From Plantago ovata (taxonomy: Eukaryota; Streptophyta; Magnoliopsida; Lamiales; Plantaginaceae), in the NCBI GenBank assembly GCA_028274465.1, contig CM051456.1, forward strand, positions 14,721,745 to 14,785,744: a DNA stretch of 64,000 nucleotides. Reading direction: 5' to 3'. A program made the translations under genes and the position numbers. The notes below the pieces were generated by a model. That model searched no databases and had not been told where the DNA came from. It saw nothing but the letters and a program-made list of their open reading frames with translations. Shown here one piece after another: positions 37,601-51,338 of the stretch; position 1 is the stretch's first letter; the number at the start of each line of letters is the position of its first letter.

Positions 37601-40600
37601 ATGACTGTGGAGGAAATTAGGGGTGAAAGTGAAAGTTATGATACTTTCCCGGTGGGGCTGCGTGTTCTTGCTGTTGATGATGACCCAATTTGCTTGAAGT
37701 TGTTGGAAACTCAGCTCAAAAGATGCCAGTACAATGGTACTTTTTCTTGACTTTCTTGTTGGCTATGCATTTCCTAGTTTTGCTTGATTTCATTTCAAGA
37801 TTTGAGCGTTTATAAGTTTTTGGGTGTTTTCATTGAAACCTTGTGCTGTTTAGATCTCGAGTTGTATTTGCTTCTTGGTTGACTTGAGAATTATTGCCAA
37901 TCTCGTGTAAATTAGCTTTTTCAAACGTATATATGCTTACATACATGAATATTACTAGGTTTTACAATCTGGTATTCATGATCCAAAAGGTAGATTCATG
38001 TACAACTTTACGGATTTTGTGTATCCAAATGCTTGGATTTCAAATTTCTGTTCATGTTCTGTCTACTTGACTCCTCCAATCCTGGAGTACTTTCTGCTGC
38101 TGGCTGCTCTGAGATATCTTGTGGAAGCATGAGATTTGGTTGCTTGGACTAGTATCTAATCTAGCCTTTATACCATATGAACTGGCAAACAAGCATCAAT
38201 ATCTTTCAAATACTTCAACCCTACTACAGTAATCATCTCCTTTATGTCTCTTAAACTCCATACCTATGCATGTATTAGTCATAACCAAGTCTTCTTGGGC
38301 TCTCTTGTGTTCAAATGAAAGAGACTAAAGCCAATTGACTCCAGCTGATGAAGAGGTTCATTTTTAGGCCTACTTAGTCAATGGACAAACTATTTTAGCT
38401 GACTGTCTTGCAAATTATCTTCAATGGGGGCTAGACCTACCTATACTCTGTACTGTTGCTGCAGATCCACTGAATCATGCACATTGCGGTCCTATAAAAG
38501 TTCCCCTTTAACCTTAGTACCTAAGTTACAGTTGCACCGATTACTCTTCACTTCACACAACCTGCCTGTTTTCTGTGTTTGACTTTACTATCAACCTCCA
38601 CTCCTGGACACAAGAACATAAAAGCTTAGCTTATTCTCACCAGATATATTGTATCTCGGATCTGAGAAAACTAGGGCGTGATGTCTACTAAACGTACATA
38701 TTTTCTGTTTTCGATCATAAAACCTTTCGATCTAGAGTTTCCTCCCATAACACGTAATTTTTCTATAGCCCTTGCACTTCTCTCGTCAATTTGCAAAACA
38801 TAATGGACTCCTATTTGGCAGAATTCATGTTTCATACTATTAGTGTTGTTCTTAATATTTCTAGGGAACTCTTGACCATGAACTTTGGGTTAAGTGTAAG
38901 TTGCGCCCCTAGTGACCTGTAGGTCACAGGCTGAGGGCTAAAAGCATCCTTTTTGCAGAAATGGCAAGCATAAGGCTGCATACGGTGCTTAGTCTCACTG
39001 TCTCAGTCCACCCCTTATATGTATATATTGATCATGTCTTAGATTGTCAACTTCTTTTTTCTAAGAAAATAATCTGTGGTCATTGCAGTTACTACAACGA
39101 GCCAGGCTAGGATCGCGCTGAACTTGTTGAGGGAAAACAAAGACCGGTTTGACCTGGTTATCAGTGATGTCCACATGCCGGATATGGATGGGTTTAAGCT
39201 TCTGGAGCTTGTTGGGCTTGAAATGGATCTCCCTGTAATAAGTACGCGCCCTTTTCTCCACACTCTGTATATTATGTAAAAGAGGCTCCTTAACCAGAAT
39301 ATTCCTAGCTACCCCCAAGTGTAGTGCCCTGAAGTGCAAGAGCATGTTTCTTTTGCACTATTTTATTCATGGCTCTGTCCTTAACCACAAAAGCTACAGA
39401 TATTGAAGTACATATTAGTAATAGTTTTCTTTTTTGTTGGTCCCAGTGTTGTCAGCAAATGGTGACCCCAAACTTGTTATGAAAGGAGTCACTCATGGTG
39501 CGTGTGATTACTTGGTGAAACCTGTTCGGCTTGAGGAGCTGAGGAACATATGGCAGCATGTCATCAGAAAGAAAAAAGTTGACCCGAAAAAGCAAAGCAA
39601 GTCTCATGATCAAGTCCAGGCTCATCAAGGAGATGCTCATGTTTCCTCAATGAAAGGTAACGTGGATCAGAATGGGAGAGTCAGCAGAAAGAGGAAAGAT
39701 GAGGATGATGAAAGTGAAGATGACGGAAATGAAAGTGAAGACCCTGGAGCACAGAAGAAACCTCGGGTTGTATGGTCAATTGAGCTTCACAGGAAGTTTG
39801 TTGCAGCTGTAAACCAATTGGGAATCGAAAGTAAGTTCTTTTAACTCGATATTCCCTTCTATTTTTCTTGTCGTTTTCTATTACACATCCTCAAGCTCAT
39901 AAGTTACTCTTTTGTTTGTTAAAAAATGCAGAGGCTGTCCCCAAAAGGATTCTTGACCTGATGAACGTTGAAGGGCTTACTCGTGAAAATGTGGCAAGCC
40001 ATTTGCAGGTACTAATTCTACTTCTACTTTGTTTCGCTGCATGCATCATATTTTCCTTTAAGAATGTCCATATATGAGGAATGTCTTACACACTAGTGAC
40101 CTGAATCATGTAAAAAAACATTACATTGGGACAAGATTTTGATATTCTTATTATATTATTCCTTTTCACCTGAAAAACACTGCATTCTTTGCACTCATTA
40201 TCTGAAAATTAGTCTGATTTGTCCACAAAGAACATGACTATATTCTTATTATACATAATGATGTACCCTATTATGCTGCTGCATTGTACTTGGTTGAAAA
40301 CTGCTCATGATCGATTATGATGAGTTGCCTGCAGCATGTTACATATTGGAACAATTGCATTCTTGCTGATAACCTCTTTAGTATACCCTGATTATATGAA
40401 CCCACAAGTTCTGAAAAATTATATCTAATCCATTACGAGGGACCCTTGTCAAGGGTCATCCCATTAGATGGCGCTGTATATAATTTTGGCAGAACTTGTG
40501 TGTATATCTGTAATTACTTCCAGAATTCAAGTATGGTTTGCTTATTCACCCTTATTGGATGTAAGGTTGGATTTTATGGCATTAAAATCTCTAAAACAGA

Positions 40601-42031
40601 TTAGAACTAACCGTGATTCAATTTACTGTTTTGCAGAAGTATAGGCTCTATCTGAAAAGAATCAGCTCAGTTGCCAACCAACAAGTTAACATGGTAGCTG
40701 CACTCGGTGTAAAGGATGCTTCTTTCATGCGTATTGGTTCGTACGATGGGTTTGGTGATTTTCGAACTTTGGCTGGAACTGGAAGACTTGGAAATGTCGG
40801 CTTATCACCATACACCAGCACAGGCATGCTAGGTCGATTAAACAGCCCTTCTAATGTAAACCTGCGTAATCTTTCCTCATCCGGGCTTATTCAACCAGGT
40901 TCTGCACAAAACATGAACAACACAATCAATTCCCTTGGGAAAGTACATCATCCAGTCCTTTCACCTGTGGGTCAAAACCCGAGTTTATTTCAAGGGATTC
41001 CGTCGTCATTGGAACTGGATCAGATACAGAATAAGGGCACTACAGGAATTTCAGGATTCGACGACTCAAGAATTTTTTCACCTGTTAATTCGTTCTCCGA
41101 CCCTGGGGTGGCTATTGGCAGCTCAAGCAGCTTGATGAACACTATCCCAAATAATCCTATGATGCTACATGCAAACACTCAGCAGACACTGAGCCAACTG
41201 GGGAACCAGTCTACTCAGAACATGGCTTCTTTCAACACCGACTCATTTAGTGCTGGCCTGACGGGTTCGTCCAATTTGTTGGACCCTGGTTCACTCGAGT
41301 CATATAAAGTTCAGCAGTCAAATTCTTTGCTTCCTACTGAAGGGTTTCTTAGCCAGTTGCCACTAAATAATGCAAGAGACAATAGTTCTTCAAATCCCCT
41401 TTTTTTGCCAAATTTGGCTTCGGTACCTTTTGAAGATTCTAGAAGCATGCACTCACAAGAGGGTTTGTTGGGTGAAGTAAACCATCGGTGGGGAGAAAAC
41501 CGACAAAATTATGCTCATTGTTCAAACAGTAATGCGTTTGGTTCCATGAGTTCACATAGTGCCACAAATGGAATATTGTCACCGTCCAACCGGAATTTAG
41601 ACCAGAGTAGTGGAATCTTCAGTCAGAAGATGCTGCCGCACATGTCTGTGAATGGGAGATCAGGTGGAGGTGCTTCAACTCTTCTTCAGCAGAATGACAG
41701 TGCGGCAAAATCAGCAACAGAATCAAGGGTAAGGACCAATGAGAATTTCGGTCTGGGTCAACCAGAGCTGCAGAGTGGATTTGTTCCTCAGAGTTTCGAT
41801 TCGTTGGATGCTATTCTAATGGGCTCCATGGTCAAACGGGTAATAACCTCACCAAGTACATTTGGCCGTTTTATCTCCCCATTCTATCTGCTATTTATGC
41901 TTGGACCAATTGTATGAGGCTACTTTCGCTGTTTCATGAATCATGATTTATATTGCTTCCTTTGCATGCAGGAACAGGATGTAGGCATGCCGAATTGTGA
42001 CTTTGGATTCGATGATTACACGTTTGGGTGA
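37601..42031 (+). CDS. Type-B response regulator (cytokinin-signalling transcription factor)
   Basis: Type-B ARRs receive phosphate from histidine phosphotransfer proteins and activate cytokinin-response genes in the nucleus. Six exons: 37601-37736, 39089-39241, 39447-39830, 39932-40008, 40637-41839, 41972-42031, giving 670 residues with all junctions in phase. The receiver domain has the acidic pocket VLAVDDDP, the phospho-acceptor Asp in VISDVHMPD, and the Lys in DYLVKPV. An acidic, basic-rich linker ([20 protein letters not shown]) precedes the GARP/Myb-like B motif: [53 protein letters not shown]. The long C-terminal half is rich in Asn, Ser and Gln, the usual activation region. The first intron is 1.35 kb. 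The N-terminus is like the ARR10/12/18 group; the exact orthologue needs a tree. Confidence 0.96.
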
Positions 42032-42229
42032 GGGATGTGAGAATTTGCTAGTCCCGGAGTTCATTATCAGGAGTCTGTGTCTATATGTAATCTGTCTCTT
42101 CTTTTAGTAGAGTCGTCGAAGTTGGTTGTTCTCTCTTTCTTTTTCTTATTTTTTTTCAACTCCCAGTTGCAATTGGAAATAGCATTGTAGAATGAGAAAA
42201 CTTTGAACTCTTGTTTCCTGCCTAGTAGT

Positions 42230-42368
42230 GTGATGGATTAATAATAAACCATTTCAGTAGAGTCCCTGCAATTGAAGCATATTCTTGATCTTATGATTGT
42301 GATGGATTCATAATAATCATTTCAGTCAGAATCTCCCTGCATTTGAAGCATATTCTTGAGATTGAGCA
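42230..42368 (+). repeat. 69-bp tandem duplication downstream of the response regulator
   Basis: GTGATGGATTAATAATAAAC and GTGATGGATTCATAATAATC begin two copies, both continuing through CATTTCAGT to TTGAAGCATATTCTTGA. They lie between two convergent genes, in or near the response-regulator 3' UTR. Confidence 0.85.
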
Positions 42369-42874
42369 GAGTTAAAGCCCATTCAGAACAATCGTTTACA
42401 TGTTAAGAGTCTGAGAGGCCCTTGTCACCTCCATTTCTACAGGAATCAAAACTATGCACTTCTTGTTAGAGTAAATCAAACCATTACAACTGTAACCGCG
42501 TCTCAAGCGATGGAGTTCAGTGAGCATAAATAGAGTAAAGGCATGTACTGCATGAAGAGAAACAATGGTCTGAATCAAAAACATTACTAAAGAATAGCTT
42601 CTATTTGTCTCAATGCAGCAGCTTCACCTCTGCGAGCTACCAAAAAATAAATATATGGGATTGAACTATAGAATTAGCCAAAGGGGAAAATGAAATGACA
42701 ATTTGCTGCTGGATTTGTACTAGTTAGTAAGCTTCTATACTCTTTTTTATTGACAAGTAAAACAGAATCCGTAATGCAGAGACGTGTGGCTTCTATACTT
42801 AAAACTAGTATTATCCACAGACCAAACACAGTGGACAGTCATCTTCTCCTTAGATTGTTTGGACTTTGGACAAA

Positions 42875-45698
42875 CTACTTCCCTATCCACCCAAGTCCAC
42901 GAGCTCGTTGTTCCCACACCATGGTTATCTTTCTCTCGTTGCTGATGAGTGCCTCGGCTCGCTCCCTTGCCCCCTCACATGTTTCTGTGGCTGCATTGCA
43001 TTTCTCAGCTTCCCTCTGGTACTGGGAAGCCAATCTTCTTGCTTCCCCAAATGTAATGTTAATATGCCTGGCGTGCTCTTCTGCAACTGTTTCTTGCAAT
43101 TTCAGCTCTTCCGATAGTAAGTCCACAAATTGCTTCTCCATCTCTTCCTTGAGATCAGGGTCATCTTTTCCGCAATCTATTTGAAATACAACAAAACCCT
43201 CATAATCAATCAACATATTTAAGATATGAAAGGAAAACACTAGCTTAGACGGACAATGGAGAAGAGGAAGAAAGAAGAACGCAAAAAGTTATGCATATAC
43301 TATTGTCCAAATTATAATAGTTGCAACTTGCATGGAGGGAATTTGATCTTTCACCTTCTAACAGGAGTTGTTAAAAGAAACCCGACTTGTTACACAAGTT
43401 TCTAGCTTCTCTGCTCTATATCTAAACAATATGCAAACTATATAGTTTGTGGTCTTTTCTATTTCTCAGCACTTTCTGCACACCTCAGAGCTTTTAGGCA
43501 GTGCCTTCTTTCTTTAACACTTCTAGAAGGCTTGTTCCACGATACTCCATATGAAAGCAACTCCTTAAGGCACAATCAACGGATAGTACAGAATATCTAG
43601 TGTCAATAAATAGCTTTCCAGGTGCACCTGAGTTTAAAGTTGTGTACACTCGACATCATTTCCCCAAAGTTCAATCATTATGAGTACTTGGAAAGGGAAC
43701 CTATGTAATGATATCTAAATTTTGACTTTTTAACCTCAGGTTATGATTCAAAAAGGAGAAACTTTAAAAAGATGACTGTGCATGTTTGAATTCATTAAAA
43801 TCAGTTGAAAGAACACCAATGAAAAAGAAAGACCTATTTCGACAGCCACTAGGGAATTGCTAAAGGGAAATGACAAATGAGAAGACCAAAAGAGAGGGAG
43901 CTTTATCATTATCCTTACCAGTAACCAAGAGATTAGCCAAGCCTGCAATGAAAGGAAACACAAACCGGAAGGTGTCAGTTTCAGGAGTTTCTTGGATTCA
44001 TAACAAGACAGGAAAGCAAGCGAAGTACATCTGGTAATTAAGCAAGTAGTCTACATGAAACACACTAAAACATTAGAGGAGAGTGCAAAGTCAGAGGGAG
44101 AAGGAACAAAAGAAAGCAAGACAATAGAGATCATAATAACAATTGTTCCTAACTGCTAATCTTTTACCCTAAAGTTAAACAAAACAAAACACCAGACCAC
44201 AAGATGTTCAATTGATCGAAAAGCTCTATTTGCGATATGAGGGGGAGGTGATACATGAATACTACAAAGCACTTGTTAACAATTTCTGAGCTGCAAGTGA
44301 ACTGAATGCAATGTACTTTTAGAAAGTGTAATATTTTGAATGGAAAACAAAGGAAATAGAGGTTTTCATGAACAATTGAGGTTACTCTGTTATTTTCATG
44401 AGGAGATAATACCAAAACTCCAAACTTTTACGCTCCACTAGAGGGGATGCAAAAGTCGTACATTTTCAAAAGGCACAAAGGCTTATGATCTATCTACCAT
44501 CAAAGTCGGGCGTATGCCCCACAGCACTTGCAAGTTGCGACCCAAAAAAGTGTCCTGGGACATTTTAAAACACAGCATTCAATTGAACATCTCAAGAAAC
44601 CCAACAAAACTCATTTCAAGTTATTGTACTACGTAGTAAACTATGGCTCTCTCTATTTGCTTACTACTGCAGCAATAACCTTGGGGCATTTGTTAAAGGG
44701 GTTAGGTGGGTAGATACTGAAAATTTCATTCTTGCATGTAAAAAAGTACTCAATCTTAATCTTCACTTTGCAAGACATATATCATCTCCTGGAACGTATT
44801 TGAAAGATTGAGATACTATAAATTCTTATTGTGTTATTTGAAGCTTCCATAAGTGAGCCACACAAATACAAGCCTCAGTTGGACACCCTAATTATCCAAA
44901 AAGTTTGTGAATGTTGTTCAATTGGTTCCTGTGTGTAGAGAAAGGCCTCTGTCTGGAAAGAGCATGCAGCTATTCATGGTGCCTCATTGTTAAAGGGCCT
45001 CCTGGTTTCATATTGTTACTTTGGTTAAGTAACAAATCTGACACTTGACAACATTGACATTACCCTGAGGTTGCAAATGTAACTCTTATAATAAGCAATA
45101 TAACACAAGAATGAATAACTACCGTTTAGTTATTTATACAAGCAAAAAGTTTGAAGTTTATCAGGTCAGTATGGAGTCACAAGTCAGCAAGTATTGAATA
45201 ACTATCATTACGTTATTTACACAAGCACGAAAGAGGCATCGACATGATCCCAGAAACACATATCTCGGTACCGATTACAGGAGTAATGGCACCAGGCAAT
45301 GTACATCCCTGTAACTCTTACATGCATTCATTATATAATGTTCCACTACATGTGCAGATATAATGCATGGGCTCAATCATCATCATGTGACATAGTAGAC
45401 AATATTCCATGTGCAAAATTAAATATGGGCTATAATAATAACTAATAGTACTTGGGAAAGAAGAAAGTACTATATATATAAAAACGATGGATGAAATAAG
45501 AAAGATAATAATACCAGGAGCAATCTGTAAAATGGACTGGGGAGGGGCACAATTGCAATCACAAGGGAGACAATTAGGTCTGAATTTGACCCCTTTGTTA
45601 AATTTGATATACAGAGCCGGTCCAGAAACGCAGAGAGCAGAAACCACTGCGAATATCACCAGGCAACACCGCAAACAATTGCCAGATCTCCTGCTCAT
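42875..45698 (-). CDS. DUF1068 family protein (ELMO/NKS1-like, Golgi membrane)
   Basis: Plant-specific family; the Arabidopsis members ELMO1 and NKS1 are Golgi membrane proteins needed for pectin synthesis, adhesion and Golgi integrity (known from the family, not seen here). Three exons on the minus strand: 45515-45698, 43919-43942, 42875-43176, about 169 residues. The start MSRRSGNCLRCCLVIFAVVS opens a single N-terminal membrane segment (residues about 10-30). The Cys-rich CLPCDCNCAPPQ follows, then the 24-nt middle exon coding GLANLLVT, then a charged, probably coiled-coil tail with EEMEKQFVDLLSEELKLQE, RHINITFGEARRLASQYQRE and RKITMVWEQRARGLGW. All junctions keep phase. The start codon lies at the edge of a CT microsatellite. 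Confidence 0.93.
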
Positions 45699-47135
45699 CT
45701 CTCTCTCTCTCTCTCTCTCTGTATTAACCTGTGTTTAGTGTGGATAATGAGATCTCTAACAGCAGTTCATTAATGGAGATTTGCAAAAATGTGCGATCTA
45801 ATCGGTGGTGAGTTGTTTCTTCTTTCTTTTTGATGATGATTTGTTTTGTTGTCGAAAGTGATTTTTAGTGGACATTTTTACAGTTTAGTCCCTAAACTAT
45901 CAAAACTTAGTGATTCCTATCTAACCATTCATAATTTCATATCATTGCAGTTTCCTCATTTCATTTATAAGGTGACTACGATAGATCGATGCTAATTGCA
46001 GTATGGAATCCCCACACGATCACCGGTCCTAAAACTGTTATTAAAATAAATATGTTTAACTTTAACTTTATTATGAACGTGGTTTACATTCACATGAATA
46101 ACATGCATTATCAATCTTTGATAAACTTTAACTTTATACCTAAAATGAGATAACTTCATATAGCCCCTTCTTAGATCATCACTTTGTACATGTGTCCTTC
46201 TTGAGAAACAATTACATCTAAGGTCCAAAAAATTAATTTTTGGTTGACCAACTTATTAGGCGCTATTCATTTGATTCCAATCAAATATGGCTTTAATATA
46301 TTTTTTTTCATTTATATGCTTTCTTTTCTAATTTCTTAATCACTCCGACCACTGAAATAACTCCGGTGGCCAGAACTATCTCCATCAGAGATGTTGAGCT
46401 TTGATCCGGAGCTGGTTTAGTTCTGGTCACCAAAATAACTCTTGTGGCCGGAGCTATTAAAGAGTAAATTTAAAAAAAAAAAAAGTATATAAAAGAAAAA
46501 TAAAAAGTATTGAGGTTTATTTTGCAATAAAATTTAAAAGTCATGTTAACTTATTTATTTAGTGCGAATTAGGTAAAATTAAAAATATTGTAGCCAAATA
46601 TATAATTAATCAAAATAGGAGTTGTTTGGAGAATTAAAAGTCCAATATTTGGAGAGGATAAAAAATTACTTTTCGGATTTTAATTCAATTCGCCACAAAC
46701 GTGTGAATTTGGATCTAATTAAAAATATATTTAGCAATAATTGACCCTAAAATAATTATAATAATGATCTTTAACAAAACTTCCGAAGATTCCTGAGTGA
46801 CCCGTTTTACCCAGGAGCCACCCGTATAGCATCGGATCCGATCCAGCAATATCGATCGAATCGAATCATCACTCACCCCAATCAATTCCAACTTTCCCCT
46901 TTGGAAGCATAAACATAAAACAATTCTCCAGTTTCAAAAGCTCCAAAACAAGATAGATAGAGATATATACGCATTGATTTTGCGATTCTCCTGTACGTAA
47001 TCGTCTTCCTTCTTTCTTAGCCAAAAAGAAAAATTATTCCAAAACGCAGAGAAGACAATTTTCAGCTACCAATTTAATCAATTAACAAAATTTGTTGTTG
47101 CGTACGTTGAGAAAGAAAAGGGAAATCGAACAAGA
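45699..47135. promoter_or_regulatory. Divergent promoter region between DUF1068 and YKT6
   Basis: A 1.44-kb spacer between genes transcribed away from each other. A (CT)n tract at 45699-45720 is in the DUF1068 leader. At 46345-46455 a block with CTGAAATAACTCCGGTGGCC recurs as CCAAAATAACTCTTGTGGCC, an imperfect local repeat. No other feature recognised. Confidence 0.5.
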
Positions 47136-50100
47136 ATGGTGAAGATCACAGCTTTATTGGTGCTCAAATGCATCCCTGAGGGATCCGATCCGGTTATACT
47201 CTCAAACGCCTCCGATCTAAGCAGCTTCGGATTCTTCCAGCGCCCTAGCGTCAAGGAGTTTATCGTCTTTGTCGGTCGAACCGTTGCCAAGCGTACACCG
47301 CCTGGCCAGAGGCAATCGGTTCAGCACGAAGGTCTAATCATCTTCTTCCTTCACTCTCTTTATTTTTCTGTGTGATTGTTTCCTTGATTTCTTTGCTTAT
47401 TGTGTCGGTAGAATTTTCAATTATTGTTTAAATTTCGTTTTGTTTCTATAGGTCAATATTTGTTTCATTTCTAGGATGGGTATCTTTGTGATAAGAGCAA
47501 AAGGCATGTTGGATTTTGATCTCTTTTTCTTTAGATAACATTTGAGCTATTGCTGAAATGATCATGTCATATGTACTGAATTCAATGGAGTTGAAGGTTT
47601 TTTGTTAATCAAGTAGGAAATGATCTAATGGATAGAGATGATCTACTCATGGCCGAGAAAATGTTGTAGGAAGATGTAAGAATTTAGGACTACTATAGTT
47701 TGTGTTTTGGCCAATTCGAAACTGAATGCTTGATTGTATCCTGAAGTAGGTCTTTATATTTTTTGAGACTGCTGGAGGACTAGTTGGTATCTCTGCTTGC
47801 ATTTGGCATAATGGTTACATTTTATTGTGCTTGTAAAGAAATTGAGTTGACAAATGTGAAGGTGATTATCTCAACTGTTGCTCATATCAAGCAGTTATTG
47901 TCCTTTGTCGTTGATATTGTATGTGATTGCCCTGTTTTTGTCCTTTTTTTTTAATTTTTGCTAGCCGGTTACAAGTTAGGGGAATGCATACCCAACACTT
48001 GGGTGGATACTGGGTGGTGGTATGGTTATTCTTTATTTTTAAGGGGTTTCAAATCATTAGGTTGTCTAACACAGGTTTTGCCTATGTTGAACAAAAACAG
48101 AATACAAGGTTCACTCCTACAACCGTAATGGCTTGTGTGTCTTGGGTTTTATGGATGATCACTACCCTGTCCGAAGTGCATTTTCTTTGCTAAACAAGGT
48201 ATGATGTTTTATTGATTCTTTCTGTAGTTAATGTTTTCCCTTTAATCAACAGCAGCTTCAGAATCTGTGATGATTTTTCAGGTCTTGGATGAATACCTTA
48301 AGACCTTTGGTGATTCATGGCAAACTGCACAAGCTGATAGCGGTCAGCAATGGCCCTATCTAAATGAGTCATTAACCAAATTTCAGGTAATTAAGTGTTT
48401 CTGCTTTCCTTTTCTTTTTTATAGCTGGAGACATGTAATATAACTTCTTTGTTGTATATTTTAGGACCCTGCCGAGGCTGACAAGCTGTTGAAAATTCAG
48501 AGGGAACTTGATGAAACTAAAATTATCCTTGTGAGTACTCTGCACTACCTTCACCATATTTAACCAAGTTGTTCCAGCAACATTCATGTCATCTTGATTA
48601 CTATTCTGGCCAACATCGTTGACTCACATTCTATCAAATCCTGCTACTATGGATTAGTTGGTTATGATCATTGGTCAGGAATTAGAGATGTTCATGTAGC
48701 CTGTAGGCAACTTGGTCCTTCGATTTTTTTAGGATTGATCCATAAGACCATGTGTTTGAACAAACTTTTTAGTGTCTGTAGGTTTTGAGGAGCTTTAAAA
48801 GATGATAAGTTCTGTGCATGTGAAACTTGGTTGAGTGGGTGTTTGCAAATTATCATAAATTGCAACTTGAACAACTCATGTTAGGACAAAGCTAAATTGT
48901 GGATGTTTGGAAATAAAAATTCAGGGTAAATTCTCGTCAATGAAGCAAATAAGGAGAAGATAGTGAAGTTGGGTTTGAGCTCCTTAAATACATGATGGCA
49001 TATATAATTTTTATTTAGATTTTAAGTGGCTTTTGTAAACACCCCACTGATTTTCTAATAAGCCACTTTTACGGTTTTATCAACTTTCAAATTTAGCACC
49101 TTAAAATAAGTTGAAGCTGCTGCAAGCACCCCCTTAATGCAACCAAAGATATATATATATAATGGACCCTGTGTTTTCTAGACAAATTGGTGATGGATGT
49201 TGCTGTAGCCTGATTCTCGGCAGAGAACGTTTTTGTTTGCTGTTGGAAAAAGGAAAGGATACTAAATGTTTATATGGCTAGTTTTAATGCTATTTATGCT
49301 ATATAACCTTAAGCAATATGGATTTTGAAAGATTAACTTTTACGTATAATACAAGTTTCAATATTATTCTCATTCAGGAAAAGACTATTCGTAATGATTA
49401 TTAGGTTTTCTTTATAATATCTCGAGATAAAAGTATGTTAATGTAGCCACATCGTGGTTTACTTGCTTCATGATTATCTGGTGGGTTTGTGGGATGCGGG
49501 AGGAAGATGTTGTTGCCTTCCAATTTGTTATCGTGAGGGGAAAAAATCAAGAACATTTGGTGCAATTAACAATCATCCTCATTTACATCTTTTTCATTAT
49601 AAATAAAATTGTTTCTTATCTAAGATGAGAAGCAGGACTAAACATAAGTCTTTAAACTTATCCTGTTCAAAGATGTTCTAACAATAAAAAAAGTTCATGT
49701 TCTGACCCAAAAATGAAAACTCTATTCTCCAATGTTGTTTACCATTTGTTGTTAGAGCTTTCTTAGATTCTGAAGTCTATTGAGTTGTTTGTTTCTAGAT
49801 ACTAAACAGTTGATATCGTGAGTTAATCTATCATGTGCTCCAGATTCTGAATCTATTAGAGTGACTTATCCAATCGCATCATAATTTTCTTAAATCACCT
49901 TATTTGCTCCATGCTTTGATCTTGTTTGCTGGAGTGACTTATGTTCGGCCTTTTATCTCAGCACAAGACAATTGACAGCGTCTTAGAAAGAGGTGAGAAG
50001 CTGGATAGTTTAGTGGAGAAGAGTTCAGATCTTAGCGCAGCCTCTCAGGTTCGCTTTACTATTTCAACTTTGTCGTCCTGTTTATTCGCAGATCACGCAT

Positions 50101-50378
50101 TAAATTCTCTCTCACAAATGAACTTAACTTCTTTTATGTTTCATATTGAACCCAGCAAACATGTATCCCTCGTAGTTCCCACTTATGTTTCCCATTTCTT
50201 ATTTAGTGATTCACAATCATTGCCAGAATAAATTAGTTTCTTTTACACTACCTACCTGCTTGAACTTGTATGTTTCAATCCTTTGTTCCATTTTAACACT
50301 TGGACTTGGGTGAATATTTTGCAACAGATGTTCTACAAGCAGGCGAAGAAAACCAATTCATGCTGCACCGTCTTGTAA
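47136..50378 (+). CDS. YKT6: YKT6-type R-SNARE (longin)
   Basis: YKT6 is a lipid-anchored R-SNARE acting in membrane fusion in ER-Golgi, endosomal and vacuolar traffic. Six exons: 47136-47331, 48101-48198, 48282-48386, 48465-48530, 49962-50048, 50328-50378, giving 200 residues, the normal length. The longin domain starts MVKITALLVLKCIPEGSDPV and includes VKEFIVFVGRTVAKRTPPGQ and LGFMDDHYPVRSAFSLLN. The SNARE motif spans DPAEADKLLKIQRELDETKI to LDSLVEKSSDLSAASQMFY, with Arg in the zero-layer region (LERGEKL). There is no membrane segment. The end CCTVL fits the YKT6 pattern of one palmitoylated and one prenylated Cys. All junctions are in phase and no break is seen. Confidence 0.97.
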
Positions 50379-51338
50379 ATGTATAAAGAGGAACGTTTCT
50401 ACTTGACAGCATGTTCTGGAGTTTGAAAGATTGGTCTATATATGTATGTATACAGCAAGTTGCCAGGCTGATTTCTTTTATGTTATGTATGGTTGTACTC
50501 GTACCTCTTTGAGGAGAAGAGAGTTATGTCGGCAAACAGTAGTGATTTCGTTATGGAATATGGAATATATGTTTTCAGCGTTCGTCAGTCAAATCTTGTT
50601 TTGGGAGTTATTCCTGGTGTCTATCTGAATGTCAATTTATTTTTCTCCACTACATGCCATTGGATTATGTATTGAAACCGATAAATGTCATCTGTTATTT
50701 GTTTTCTATGGATGAATATAATTAGTGTTGCATGGCAAACCAACCTGAACTCATTCTTCCTACGGGGTTAAGTTATTATGGTGTGCACTCAAAACTTTTG
50801 CATCTATTTTGGATATGGGAGTGAAGGGACTGAGCTCTCAGCCCAGTTGAATTGCCTAACAAGACTCGGGATTCTGAGCAGGGTTACCAAAGAGAAAGCA
50901 GCAAAGTTGTCAATTTACACGCCTACAGTAACATCTAATAGTCATCTTATGGAGTACTAGCTTTTACTAGTATCGTAATTCAACATCATCCTTATTACAT
51001 TCAACATCAATGCATCGTTATCTCCCAGTGACCATTTTGATATCACCTTACCGAGACAAATTTAGCCATCTTTGGGCAATAGAGCAAAGATGTGTAGTAG
51101 TACCTTTAACTCTGTAGATAAAATGATACAAACAGCTAATCCAGGAAACAGAGAGATTCAAAGATTATCTTTCACGGTTAAACTTGAATGTCACTTTTAA
51201 ACTCAGGTAAATACTGCTTTAAATCTTAACTCAATTCAACTAATCTGAAAAATAAATTCAAAAAAAAAAAAGAGCATTCTTTTTCCCAAGAAAAAACACG
51301 AATGAAGAAACAGTATGAAATGAATAGATAAAAAAGGA
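50379..51338. other. Intergenic after YKT6
   Basis: Includes the YKT6 3' UTR. ORFs of 60-65 codons here resemble nothing known. Confidence 0.5.
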
